Below are positions 10,870 through 22,214 of a stretch of 64,000 nt of DNA, in pieces. The position numbers and the translations under genes are program-made. Source of the DNA: Daedaleopsis sinensis (lineage: Eukaryota; Basidiomycota; Agaricomycetes; Polyporales; Polyporaceae); contig CM066302.1 in the NCBI GenBank assembly GCA_033807695.1, positions 4,807,033 to 4,871,032 on the forward strand, in the 5' to 3' direction. The notes beneath the pieces were generated by a model, which saw only the letters and a program-made list of their open reading frames with translations, searched no databases and was not told the origin of the DNA. Each line of letters starts with the position of its first letter. Within the stretch, counting starts at the first letter, position 1.

Positions 10870-12402
10870 TGCTCAACGCGAACACCATTCCCGATGCTTA
10901 TCCGCTGTCCCGCATCCAAGACATCTTGTCTGACTGCGCTCACGGTAAGATCTGGGGCAAATTGTACATGACTAATTCCTCCTTTCAGACTAAGGTTTAC
11001 CCCAATCACATCAAGTACACCACCGTCACCACCCCCTTCGGCCTGTACGAGTGGACGGTGATGCCCCAAGGATGCTGGAATGCCCCCAGCACGCACCAAT
11101 ATCGAATGTACAATGCGCTCCGGCCTTTTATTGATAGTATCTACCACGTTTACCTCGACAATATTATCATCTGGTCGGCAGACCTCGAAGAGCACTCGCA
11201 TAACATCCACACCATTCTTACCGCTCTACAAGAGCACTCGCTTTACTGCTTGTTGAAGAAGACTGATCTCTTCTGCACACAGTTCAACTTCCTCGGCCAC
11301 AACATCTCACCAGACGGTGCCCGTCCCGATGGCTCCAAGGTTGCACACATTCTTGACTGGCCTACACCCAAGTCTGCGACAGATGTCCACGCCTTCCTTG
11401 GGTTGGTGCGATACATCTTGAACTTCCTCCTGCGACTCGCGGAATACACAACAACACTTAACCCGCTTACCACCAAGGAAGCCGAGAAGTGTTTCGATTG
11501 GACCGCCGACCACACGCACACGTTCGATGCTGTCAAGCAACTAGTCACCAGTCACGAATGCCTCACCTTGATTGATCACAACAATCTCGGTGAGAACCCT
11601 ATCTTTGTGTCTACTGACGCCAGTTACTATTGCACAGGAGCTGTTCTGTCCTATGGCACAACCTCTCGAATTGGCGTGCCCCGTCGCCTTCGAATCCTGC
11701 CAGCTCTCCGGCGCCGAACTAAACCACCCCATGCATGAAAAGGAGCTCCTCATCATTGTGCATGCCCTCAAGAAGTGGTGCATGGACCTCCTCGGTGTGC
11801 CTTTTACTGTCTTCACAGACCACCGCACACTTGAAAGTTTTGGCACACAGCATCATCTGTCCCGCCATCAGGCCTGTTGGCAAGAATTCCTTGGCCAGTA
11901 TGACTACACCACTGTTTACATCCGCAGTGAACACAACTCGGTGGCCGACACCTTGTCCCGTCTGCATCCTGACTCTGCCCCCGACACGCATCTGCTGTCG
12001 ACCCCTCAGTAGGTGCACTCCGCCTACTCCGAGATGCATCCTCCGCTTTGGGATCTCGGACTCCAACTTGCCGCCCACTTCCCATGGCCTCGGTACCTAC
12101 GTCCTCACTCCGGATCTCTACTGACTCCGCTTGGCTACCACGCACTCGTGACGGCTACTCTGCAGACAAATGGTGCATCCGCCTCCTCAGCCCGCTGTCC
12201 TCCGCTGCCGACCCTCCCCTCCCCTGTGCGCTGGCAACCTAACCTCGACGGCTCCACCGTTGCCGGCATCCGCTTCCAAAATGGCCTCCTCTTCGCCGGC
12301 GATCGCCTTTGCATCCCTCGTGTTGCCGACATCCGTGAATCTCTTTACCGCATCGCGCACGATTCTCTCCGCCACTTCGGTTCCAACGGCCGGCGGGTTT
12401 GA
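10865..12402 (+). pseudogene. Gypsy element B pol (RT, RNase H, truncated integrase)
   Basis: Continuation of the stub at 4454-4542. RT motifs: MLNANTIPDAYPLSRI, WGKLYMTNS, TTPFGLYEW and MPQGCWNAPSTHQY. The catalytic motif reads Tyr-Leu-Asp-Asn near 11152, so the second catalytic Asp is lost. The RNase H start has STDASYYCTGAVLSYG. A frameshift near 11665 moves reading to the frame ending at 12012 (HEKELLIIVHALKKW, SEHNSVADTLSRL). A further frame carries the integrase N-terminal zinc segment (FQNGLLFAGDRLCIP, then HDSLRHFG) up to about 12390, where similarity stops. The integrase core, any chromodomain and the 3' LTR are missing. Confidence 0.88.
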
Positions 12403-12832
12403 AGCAGCAGGTGGTACGGCCGCTCGCAACGACGTTGATGAGCATCAGGTAGTTCTGCACTGGTATTTGACACTTACAGTACAATTCGAGCGTACAGTAC
12501 GGTAGCGTCACCGATTAGGAAGCTTAGACACCGACGGATTATTCGAGATCAGTTTAGCACTCATACTTAGACCTGTACCACCACTATCCCACCAATCAAT
12601 ACATTATCTTTCCCCCCCGATCTATCGTTTTCGTCTCGCTCTCATTCTTGCTCTCGTTCACGTCCGACTCGCCGCCTTCCGACTCTTGACTTCCGCTTTA
12701 CAACACACGACCCCCGACTTCCGAACGCGCTTCGCGCTCAGCCCACTTGTTCCGCTCCTCATCTGCACGCCCTCACCCATACCCTTCCGACTCCCCTTGT
12801 GAGCACCACCCCGGAGCTTAGGTCATTTACAT
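12403..12832. other. No gene seen; breakpoint between Gypsy B and hAT remnants
   Basis: About 430 bases, CT-rich in its right half, with no ORF or motif that I can support. Gypsy B similarity ends abruptly near 12390 and the hAT similarity begins near 12833, so it may hold part of an LTR or the end of the hAT element. No terminal inverted repeat was recognised. Confidence 0.4.
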
Positions 12833-13968
12833 CAACGTGTAAGTGCTTTCGAACTCCTCTTTGAGCATATCAACCGAGTTCTTTTTCCATAATTTAGGCC
12901 ACCCGGACTCCTCGAAGTAGGTGTCCTTGAGTGCGGGATGCAGCACTGCCGGACCCCGGTGGCCACACGAGTCAGCGTGTTCTTGAGGTCATTGGATTAT
13001 GGTTGGAATCCGATTACATACTGCGATCTGATATGTGGCTGACATGTCAGACATCTTGTAGTACCTGTTGAGAGTCTTCTTACCAAGACGCAAAGCGGCC
13101 CGAATAGCCACATCGTAGGTCCAGTCGTCTTGAGTCTGGTTCGTGAGGAGGGTGTCGATGTGGTTGATTGCAGGGATAACTTTGGAGACGTTTGGGGTCC
13201 CTCTCGAAAAGTACATTGTTCCATCCTTGAGTATCTGGGAGAGAGAAGATGCGCATTGGAAGCAGAGGCAGCGCGAGGATGAAGAGAGACGCGAAACAGT
13301 AGCAAGAGAGTGAGAGGGTGAGAGATCGCGGGAGAAAGTGGAAGGCAGCGCCACAATGGACCGTGTGCCCGCGGTTATGAGTTTGTAGGTGTCCGTGTGA
13401 GCAAGAACAAATAAGGATGTTTGGCGGCCCACTCACCTTGAGCACGTCACGCAACTGCTCAGCTATCAGCCACTCTCTTGTCGACAACTCGTACACCCTC
13501 AGGCCTGCCTCGCATCGAACGCCGGACGGTACTTGATCGCAATATCAAGCATATCAAAGCTTGAGTTCCACCGGGTCTTGACATCGCGTGGGATCAATCG
13601 GTCGCCCAGTTTGTGCGCCTTCGTCAACCCCCGCCACACTGGAAGGAGTTTTGCCGTCCAGTGCATTATCTTGAAGGACACCTTGCGAATCTGCACGCCC
13701 AGGTGAGTCATTCGTTTCCCGATGACAGGCAAACACTGACCTTCACGAGAACCATCTTAACTGGTCGTATCTCATCATCTAGACTTTCGCGATCGCTCTG
13801 GTTCATCGTCTCCAGCTCGTCAACCCACAAATCATTATCGCCTCCACCCATCCCCTGCTCCTCCTCCTCCTCACGCAAGTACTCGTCCGCTGTCGCGTCT
13901 TCCACTGCCGCGGTACCTTTGGCAAGTTCCAACAGGCGCCGGACATCCTCGTCCACGATTGACACCTT
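12833..13968 (-). pseudogene. hAT-family transposase remnant
   Basis: Read on the minus strand, the exons give the C-terminal half of a hAT (hobo/Ac/Tam3) transposase. First comes an acidic stretch with RRLLELAKGTA and SLDDEIRPVKMVLVK. A 50-bp intron (13740-13691) leads to KVSFKIMHWTAKLLPVWR and PRDVKTRWNSSFDML, the hAT core. After a frameshift near 13500 comes ELSTREWLIAEQLRDVLK. A 202-bp phase-0 intron (13436-13235) leads to TMYFSRGTPNVSKVIPA and KKTLNRYYKMSD. Similarity resumes near 12970 as LHPALKDTYFEESGW, possibly after a third intron. The N-terminal BED finger and first catalytic region are absent: upstream sequence switches to a Copia fragment at about 13970. The frameshift and missing start make it non-functional. 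Confidence 0.85.
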
Positions 13969-13971
13969 TGA

Positions 13972-14395
13972 GGAAGGCAGACTTGATGTCCCTCTGGTGA
14001 ATCTCAATATCTTCTTTCGCCGCGATGGTGAGGAGTGCGCGGATGCTCGCGAACTTGGTGACGAGAGCGAACATCTCCTGGTATTCGACACCTTCGACCT
14101 AGGTGAAACCCTTGGCCACGAGGTGGGCCTTGTACTTCTGGATGTCGCTGTCGGGGTCGCATTTTATTTTGAAGACCCACTTGCAGTCAACAACCTTGGC
14201 TTTGGCAAAAGCGAGTAGCTCTTCGGTACACGCCGCCTTCCACTATTCAGCATCAGGGCGGGACATGGCCTCGGTGTGGGTCTTTGGCTTGTGGGTGACC
14301 TAGGCGCGCGATGAGCGTGCTCATCACCCACTCCACTGAGCATCTGCTCGATGTCTCCCTCATCTCCGTCCTCGTGTGGGTTCTCAGCCAATGGG
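13972..14395 (-). pseudogene. Copia-type reverse transcriptase fragment
   Basis: The minus strand reads an acidic linker (HEDGDEGDIEQMLSGVGDEH), then VDCKWVFKIK, KYKAHLVAKGFT and KFASIRALLTIAAKEDIEIH, ending DIKSAFLKG. This is the conserved N-terminal part of a Ty1/Copia RT. Two TAG codons interrupt it (in DAE*WK and KGFT*VEG). It stops exactly where the hAT remnant begins, and no LTR is visible. It is a different Copia family from the complete element at 4.5-10.9 kb, judging by the differing residues in these motifs. Confidence 0.85.
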
Positions 14396-14456
14396 TCCTC
14401 CCCTCTAGCGACTGCAGCTGCAGCAGCTTTGCAAGGTCTGTCGTACGACCTCGAGC

Positions 14457-17308
14457 CAGTTCGTCCCCGTGTTCCTCATTCCAAAGTCTGACCCGACTGC
14501 GAAGCCATGTTGGGTCAATGACTACAGACAACTGAATCAGAACACCATTCCGGACGCACATCCCCTTCCGAGCAGCGCTGAAATCCTGGCTGACTGCGGC
14601 AAAGGACACGTGTGGGGAAAATTGGATATGACCAACTCCTTCTTCCAAACACGCGTCAAGCCGGCGCACATCCCGTACATCGCCGTAACCACTCCATTTG
14701 GGTTATATGAGTGGACCATCATGCCACAAGGCTGTCGGAACGCTCCTAGCACTCATCAGTGACGGATGTTCCAAGCCCTTCGACCTTTCATAGGGAAGAT
14801 CCGCCATGTATATCTGGACGACATCGTAATCTGGTCGAAAGACATGGCAGAACATCATCGCAATGTCGCTCTCATTCTGGACACTCTTTGTAAAAACAAG
14901 ATCTACGTGTCTCTGAAGAAGACCACCTTGCTCTGTAAGGAACTCGCTTTTCTGGGTCACAACATCTCGCGCTAGGGCATCTCCCCTGATGGCAAGAAGG
15001 TCAATTGCATAATCTTATGGCCTACTCTGCGCTCCGCTGGCGATGTCCGCTCCTTTCTGGGCCTCACCCGATATCTCTCGAACTTCTAACCACCGCTCAC
15101 ATCTCTCACCGCTGTGCTCACCCCTCTACTAAGGAGGCAGAACGTGATTTCATCTGGACCGACCGACACTCTGTGGCCTTCAATGCCATCAAAGCACTCG
15201 TCACTGGACATGAGTGCCTGACTACTATCGATCACGACAACATGGGCGACAACCGGATCTTTGTCTGCTGCAACACTAGCGACTTCGCGACTGGAGCTGT
15301 TCTATCTTATGGTCGTACTCTGGAGACTGCGCATCCAGTCGCTTTCGAGTCCGCTCAGCTCAAGGCGGTTGAACTCAACTATCCTGTCCATAAAAAGGAA
15401 CTCCTCTCTGTTATCTGTGCTCTTCGTAAATGGTGCATCGACCTTCTAGGGGTCCCTTTCACTGTCTATACGGACCACCAAATGCTCGAGAACTTCTCGA
15501 CACAGAAACATCTATCTCGACGATAGGCTAGATAGCATGAGTTTATGGGACAATACAATTTAAACATTGTCTATCTCAAAGGTGACGATAACCGTGTCGC
15601 CGACGCTCTATCTAGGCTGCGCCCTGAGGACGAAATCATCGACTTGTCCTCCATCGCTGTAGTCGGCCTGATCCGCTCCGCCTCATCTGCCTTGCGTGCT
15701 CGCGCTCTGATGTCCAACACTCCTGTGACTATCACTCCCATTACGACACTACATATAGCGACCGACACCAACTGGCTTGTATGTGTTCGTGCTGGTTACA
15801 GCGAAGATCGCGGGTGTATGAAGCTGCTGAAAGGCCTGTGTGGCGAATCTGATGCTGTGGCGCTTGCTCTCTTCGACTTTGGCAGTCTCAATGGTTGCTC
15901 CCATGCGGGCGTCCGTTGCTGCGACAAATTGCTGTAAGTCGGCAATCGTCTGGTCATCCTGCGTATTGCCTCATTGTGTGAGGTCATCTTCGCTCTTTCA
16001 CACAACACTCTTGGACACGGCGGTTTCGACAAGTTGTACGCTGTGATTTGAGAAGACTACCACTGGCCACACATGCGTAAAGAACTACTTACGATGTATA
16101 TCCCGCGTTGCATGTCTTGTCAACGTAACAAGGCATCTACCTGGAAATGTCTTGGACCCTACATCTTTTGCCTGTGCCCGACGGCTGCTGCCTATCGGTC
16201 ACTATCGACTTTGTCAGTCCCTTACCTCTAGACGGCGGGTTTAATTCATTGGCCACGATGACCTGCCGTATGAACTCGGACTTGCGGGTCGTTCCGTGCC
16301 GCACAGACATCAGTGCGGAAGACTTCGCGGCTATTTTTCTTCCAACACTGGTACTGCGAGAATGGTCTACCAGATGTCATTATCTCCGACCGTGACCCTT
16401 TGTCACCTCTGCTCCTGGAAGGCTCTACACCGACTGTATGGAGTAAATCTCAACCTCTCCTCCTCCTTCCACCCTGAATCCGACAGCGCCAGCGAGCGGT
16501 CTAACAAGACCGTCGTGCCCATGCTCCGATACCACGTTTCGCGCAAACAGACCGGTTGGGTTGCGGCTCTTCCCGCCATTCAGTTCCAAATAATGGACAC
16601 AATCAATGCCTCTACTGGTTTCACCCCCTTCCAACTACGTCACGGACGCTCACCGCACGTGATTCCCCCTTTTACCTCCACCTCTGTGGATGGTGTCTGT
16701 CGGATTTCCCGACCGGCACTGATGCTGCACGCGACGTCATTGCTCGACTCGAGGTCAACACTATGGAAGCTGCCGGTAATCTCCTTCTGGTGAAGATGGA
16801 TCATGCTGATGCGGCAAACCATGGTTGTGGTCCTGACCCTCGATACTCTGTGGGCGACAAGGCCCTCCTATACATGTTCCATTGTCGACGTGAATATATG
16901 CAGCGCGGAGACACGCGCGCCGCAAAATTCATGGTTCGATTTGACAGTCCCTTCTCTGTGGTACAAGCATGGCCGGAATCCTCCGCGTACAGCCTCGACC
17001 TCCCTCCGTCTATGAAAATCTTCCCGACATTCCATGTATCCCTCCTCAAGCCGTTCATTCCTAACGACAGCTCTCCCATCCCCGGGCGCGAGGATGCTTG
17101 CCCCGGACCCACTGTCGGTCCTGACGGTGAATCTGAATGGTATATCGAGCGGATTTTGGACCGACAACACATCGGTCAAGGACACCGGTACCTGGTTCGC
17201 TGGCTTGGATACAATCAGTCCCATGATTCATGGCTACCTGGTCGTGAACTCAAAGACCGCGAGGCCCTCAATATTTATAATCTCGAGAACGATATCGATG
17301 ATGTCTAA
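14457..17308 (+). pseudogene. Gypsy element C pol with chromodomain, degenerate
   Basis: A third Ty3/Gypsy pol, related to element B. RT: FLIPKSDPTAK, WVNDYRQLNQNTIPDAHPLP, WGKLDMTNSFFQT, TTPFGLYEW, a TGA right after STHQ at 14761, then an intact Tyr-Leu-Asp-Asp motif at about 14812 and a TAG near 14974. RNase H: VHKKELLSVICALRKW. Integrase pieces: CMSCQRNKAST near 16115, TIDFVSPLPLDGG near 16200 and SASERSNKTVVPML near 16490, in shifting frames. The last open segment (about 16800-17308) ends in a chromodomain (WYIERILDRQHIGQGHRYLV, then RWLGYNQSHDSW). Gag and protease are missing; similarity starts inside the RT, next to the Copia fragment. At least six stops or frameshifts make it non-coding. 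Confidence 0.88.
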
Positions 17309-17777
17309 CTATCCCTTTAAGTCTCTCCTTCCCCTTTTCTTCATGCACTACCTTTCACACTTCTGTCCTGATCAACTTCCTATCCTCCCGTTTACCCCGT
17401 GCACTAGTGTGAGCCGCCCGCCGCCCGACGCCGGGCTTACAAATGAAATCCACTGCCTCCTGGATATCTCGTGCTCTAGGTCCCCCCATTGTGCCATTCC
17501 TTCGCGGGTAGGGCTTATCCACTCTCGCACACCAGTACTTACCTCTTTATTTGCAGTTTATCGCTTACCGGAGGGGAACGAGACGGCTCGGTTTGGACGG
17601 CTTGCAGACGCTGGCAGGGTCAGACGCTCAGAGGCGTCAAAAATTCGGGAAATCACCGATGGAGGCTGGTATAGCGCTGGTCGGGCGCTCGATGCACCAC
17701 GAGGGCGATACCGAAACGAGATGGTCCAACTCCTCGTCTGAATTTCGGACAACTTTACCTCTTCCTCGCCGCTTGCG
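17309..17777. other. No gene seen; possible LTR remnant
   Basis: Lies between the chromodomain stop of Gypsy C and the first Kap121-like codon. A short TGTGAGCC...GGCTTACA inverted pair at 17408-17441 resembles the ends of a fungal Gypsy LTR, but there is no polypurine tract before it and no second LTR for comparison. Confidence 0.3.
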
Positions 17778-19660
17778 ATGGCAGACGTGACCGTTACGAA
17801 CAATGTGACCGCGCAGGTCATCTAGACCCTCTCTAACCTCGTCCAGGGCGACAACAACATGCGCACCAGGTCCGTACAGTCTGCAAATTTGATGCCAGGT
17901 CTCGCGAGGCTCTCGCAGACCCCGGAGCTGTATCTGCTCGCGATAGCCCAGCTTGCGACATCTGAGACGCAGATATGGTTAGTAAACCTCTCACAGGTCA
18001 TCTCTCTGTCCTCACGCGCCACCGAAGATGCGCTCGTTCTCCCTCGCCCTATCCGCCGCGTGCTCTTCCGCACCTCCACCTCCCTTGAACGCGTCCCAAT
18101 CTACGACCAGCTCGGCTCCCGGGCGGCAGAGACCCTCCAGCGCATCCTGCTCCATTCACTCCTCCATGAAGCCGCGGCCGTCGTCCGCAGAAAAACGGTC
18201 GACTCCGTCATGGACTTTTGAACAATGCCATGAAGTGCGGCCATCCGTGGTCCGCCCTCCAGCCGCAGGTGCTCGCCATGACAGAAAGCGCCGACGCCCT
18301 CACGCGCGAGTCACCATTCCGCGCCTCACCGGTTGCCCCAATGTCGTCCTCCATCTCCAAACAGACGCCGTCGTCCCTCTCCTCCCGGTTCCGGAAGGGC
18401 AACCAGGATGCGCAGAGCACAGAAGTCAGTATTCGCTCTCTCTCTTATCTTTCTGCGCCCCGGTGCATCAAACGACCGGTCCTGCGTCTTCTATCAGATA
18501 CGACCACCTCCGGGTGTTCCCTCTCACCCCTTTCACACCCAGGGTCACCTGCACCGCGCACTGCGTCCTAGGCTAACCGGTCACGCCGACCCTCAGCGAG
18601 GCGAAATCCGCGATGGTCAAGGGCGTCGAGGTGTCGGTGAGCAACATCGTCCGCGGTTGTATCGAGGGCATGGGCCAGATCCCGGAGAACGACACGGAAG
18701 CCTGGCCCGAGGTTGATGTGAGTAGTCCCTCGTCGCCGTGCGTGAGGATAGCCGCTAACACAGACTTCAGCCTGCAGAACACCTGACAGGCGACTTGCAC
18801 ATGCATACGTTCGAGCACCCCCTCGACCGCGTCGCGTGCGCGTTTGGTGGCCAGGCGGTCCCCCCGCCTGCGTTCTCGTTCATGTGGGCCATGTTTGCGA
18901 GCCACGACTGGCGGCTACGGCATGCGGGCCTGATGGCCATTGCTGTTATCGCCAAGGGCACGAGCAAGGTCATGCAGCAGGAACTCGGCAAGGTCATCGA
19001 GTGCGTGATGCCGTGTCGCGTATGTGCTCACGAGACCGTACTGACTGTGCGCAGGCTCATCGGCCCGATGTTCAATGACCCACACCCGCGAGTGCGGCAC
19101 GCGGCATGCCAGTGCATGTACTATGTCCTCTTCTATAGTCGCCGCCATCGTTCGCACTGAAGAGTTGATGCATCGCGGTAGTGGACGCCCTGCACAGATC
19201 ATGAGGTATGTGTCGAAATCTCACGATGTGGACTCGAAACTGCACAGCGCCGCTGACTGCCTGTGCAGGAAGTCAACCAGGAGAAGCTCCACCAGCCGAT
19301 TTTTGCGGCTCTTATCCCTGCGCTCGAAGCCCCAGACGCCCCAGACGCCTTTTGTCGCCGTGTCCGCGAATGGACCGCTTTGGTGACTGGCGACTTGTCG
19401 CTTTCAGCGTACACGCACACGCGGCGGCCGGGCTGATCAGATTCTGCGAAGGCGTCGAGCGCGAGCCGCTCATCCCGTACCTCGATCAGATCGCCGAGTG
19501 GCTGGTGAGACTGCCCAACCCGACGGCGACGGACGCGTCGAAGCGGCCGAAGCGGTACGTCCAGGAGCAGGCCATCACCACGCTCGCGATCTCACCGCGC
19601 CAGGGCCGAGTCCACATGCGGGCATGTGGCCCGCGAGCGCGGGAGAGCAATGAGCTTCAA
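17778..19660 (+). pseudogene. Importin-beta3 / Kap121 (IPO5)-like pseudogene
   Basis: Collinear fragments of a HEAT-repeat nuclear import receptor, in changing frames. The N-terminus at 17778 (MADVTVTNNVTAQVI, then a TAG, then TLSNLVQGDNN) leads to LSQTPELYLLAIAQLATSE. Next come LQRILLHSLLHEAAAVVRRK (near 18130), KGVEVSVSNIVRGCIEGMGQ (near 18620), PPAFSFMWAMFASHDWRLRH with AGLMAIAVIAKGTSKVMQQE (18860-18990), FNDPHPRVRHAACQC (19070) and LIRFCEGVEREPLIPYLDQI (19440). These match the order of the importin-5 family, which carries histones and ribosomal proteins into the nucleus. The C-terminal half of the usual ~1,080 residues is missing. Stops at 17823-17825 and 18219-18221 plus several frameshifts make it a pseudogene. 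An intact essential copy is expected elsewhere in the genome. Confidence 0.72.
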
Positions 19661-22214
19661 GTCACAACTGTACTATACATACTGACAAGTATCTAGATGG
19701 CTACAGAACGCCGGAGACCACGCCATTGACGGCTTGTGTTCCCCGCTGCGAAAGGGAGTCCATGCGGATCATAGGCTGTGTGCTATCCACACGGTAAGTA
19801 GATGTGCGCAAGTTCGGTATCGGAGTACAGACTCGCTTCGAGCCACACCAACCTATGATGGGGATGATGTACGAAGTTCGGCCGGTAAGTATGCATCCAC
19901 TCGCAGCAGGCGTCGCAGCTACTCACTTCTCGGCGCTAGCCCAGCGGCCGACGCTGCATGCGTGACGGGACCGAGGCAGGTGGTGTACTCTACCGACAGG
20001 TGATCCGATATGGACGCGAGACAAAGATGGATAAATCACTCACCTCAGCACGGTTCAATCAATAACAAGCCATGTTTCCCCCAGGGCAGCTGTATTAGAC
20101 TGAGGCCCCAGATATGGAGCGAGACAGCCAGCAGAACTTGAATACGATATCGTCGACGCGCAAGAGGGTACGTGCGATGTCGCTCTCCGATCAACAGAGC
20201 CCATTCGTTTATATCAGAAATATGCCTCATGCTTCCTTTCGCAAGGGCTGTATTTCCACATTCACCTCCCAAGCTCGGTGTTCCCCGCCGCGCCTCGGAG
20301 CACCCGAGCACGCACTGCGGTCGCGCATATCCACTGCCGCCCACGAGCGCGACGACAGCGAAGACGATTGCGCCTCGCACTCCGACGGCGGAACGACTTC
20401 GATTTCTGCGAAGTTGCCGACGCGTGTTTGCGAATTCACCTCCACCGTGCGGACGTTCACGACTCACATCACTGTCACAATACCCCGCCGCACTCGGACG
20501 CTTTGTCTCGCTCCACGCGGCCACGGACACTCTCAGAAACGCGCACACACTTTCGCCGCAGAATCGGTTGGACCGGGAGTCGCTCATGTACCCCGTCCTC
20601 CGCCGCCGAGTCCAGCGCCGTCCCGCAGTACGCCCGCTCCGGGCCTCTCTCACCATCCATCCTACGCCCGCTCGCACCGGAGGTCCAAAGTGCCCCCCGT
20701 TTTCCAGATCGCCCGCACGAGCCCAACCTCTGAAGTCGTCTATTACCCCTGCGGCCCACGTATGGCACACGGATAACGGACCGGACGACCACGTATCGCG
20801 CTGCTCGGCGCAGTACAGGCTTTGGCTTGGCCTAGGGCAGGGTCCCCAAAGCGGAGCGTCGTCCAGCAGGAGGCAGAAGAGGACTACGTGCATGCGCCGG
20901 AGCACGATAGTCGCCTCGAGTCACCGGTCTACCGCGCGTAGGTCCTCGCAACAACGTGCCACCGCCTCTGCGGCCGCCGCTACCTCCGAGGCGTCCCCGT
21001 TTGTCGTCGCGGTCAGCAGTTTCTGCCAACCAACTGTGGTAATTCCAGTCCTTCGGGCTGAGTTCCTCGGCTTCACCATAGACAAGTCATAACAGAGCTC
21101 GTTCGCCTGGCTAAAACACCACGGGTTGTTCTCCAATTGTAACAGGCTACGACGGCCCGGACGACCAGGTGGACTCTAACGCGGACGCGACGTCCTACGC
21201 CCCCCCACGCGGATTTGTATCGGACGCCCAGACCGCGAATGCTGTCTCAAGCGTGGACCACTCTTCATCGGGATTTGCTCCGGCGGAAGTAGCCATCAGA
21301 ACAGGCGGTTCGCACTAAACGCACGACAGAAGGCACATTGATTTCAAAGCACCATGCACGACGAGCCGCGAGTAAGCAAGATTTGACGCATCATAGTCGA
21401 CGATGACGTTCACGAGCCCAGCTAATAGATTATCCAGGCTAATCGACAGTACGTGCCCCGCGGAATCGTCCCGCAACATAGTGTGCAGCATGAACCGGCA
21501 TTCAAGCGGCATTGTGACAGGGCCAGAGCCGTACGAACGAGTACGAGGTCGTCAAAGGACGACAGCAGAGCCATGCGCGTGCGCAGAGGTTGGAGAGAGC
21601 CATACTCGGAGGTGACGCAAAGACACCTACAGCGACGCTTTATCACGCACATCAACGAGTTCGGGGAAAGAGCAGATGGACCTACCCGACGGCGGCAACC
21701 GGCGGTGGAATCGGGAGGGCCGGATAGCACACGTAACCGCACGTGGGGCGCTGTATGCAGGAACAAGTTAGTTCATCGTGCGATGTGAGGCACCGTGAAG
21801 AGGCGGTCAGCGTGTGGTCGGAGTTGGCACCGCGCGAAGAGCACAAGGCCACGAGCCGCGAGCGAATTGGATCACAGCAAAGATCAGGCAGTAGGCTCCA
21901 GCGCGAGGCGCGAAGTACGATTAGGCCACAGGTTTGACACGCTTTATTTGGTAACACACCCAACGCTGGCCGTTGCCTTCTACTCGAAAGAGCGTGAGGA
22001 TCCTATCTCAAACAAAACTCACAACCCTCGTTCTAAGGACGTAACCCTAAGCGCTCGGTTCGATTTCGCTCACAGAAGATTCCAAAAAGTCCCTCAGCCG
22101 CCTCACATTGGCACGACAGTACGCCACCGCCCTTTCCGCTTCCGCTAAACGCCTGCATTCGTCCAAATATTCCAAGAACATCGCCTCGCCTATATTCGGA
22201 GCTCATTCAGAATC
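19661..22214. other. No supportable gene
   Basis: Overlapping ORFs exist on both strands (for example minus 20905-20045 and plus 20172-21092), but none has recognisable motifs, family-like composition or a coherent exon pattern. Their mutual overlap in a GC-rich segment suggests chance. It may be decayed sequence between the Kap121-like pseudogene and the helicase block. Confidence 0.5.

Noticed and set aside
17408..17441. TGTGAGCC...GGCTTACA as a complete tiny LTR
   Set aside because: At 34 bp it is far too short for an LTR and lacks a polypurine tract or partner. Kept only as a possible remnant.
20045..21092. Overlapping ORFs of 286 (minus) and 306 (plus) codons
   Set aside because: Both strands are open at once in a GC-rich stretch. 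Neither shows motifs or conserved composition, so chance is the simplest reading.
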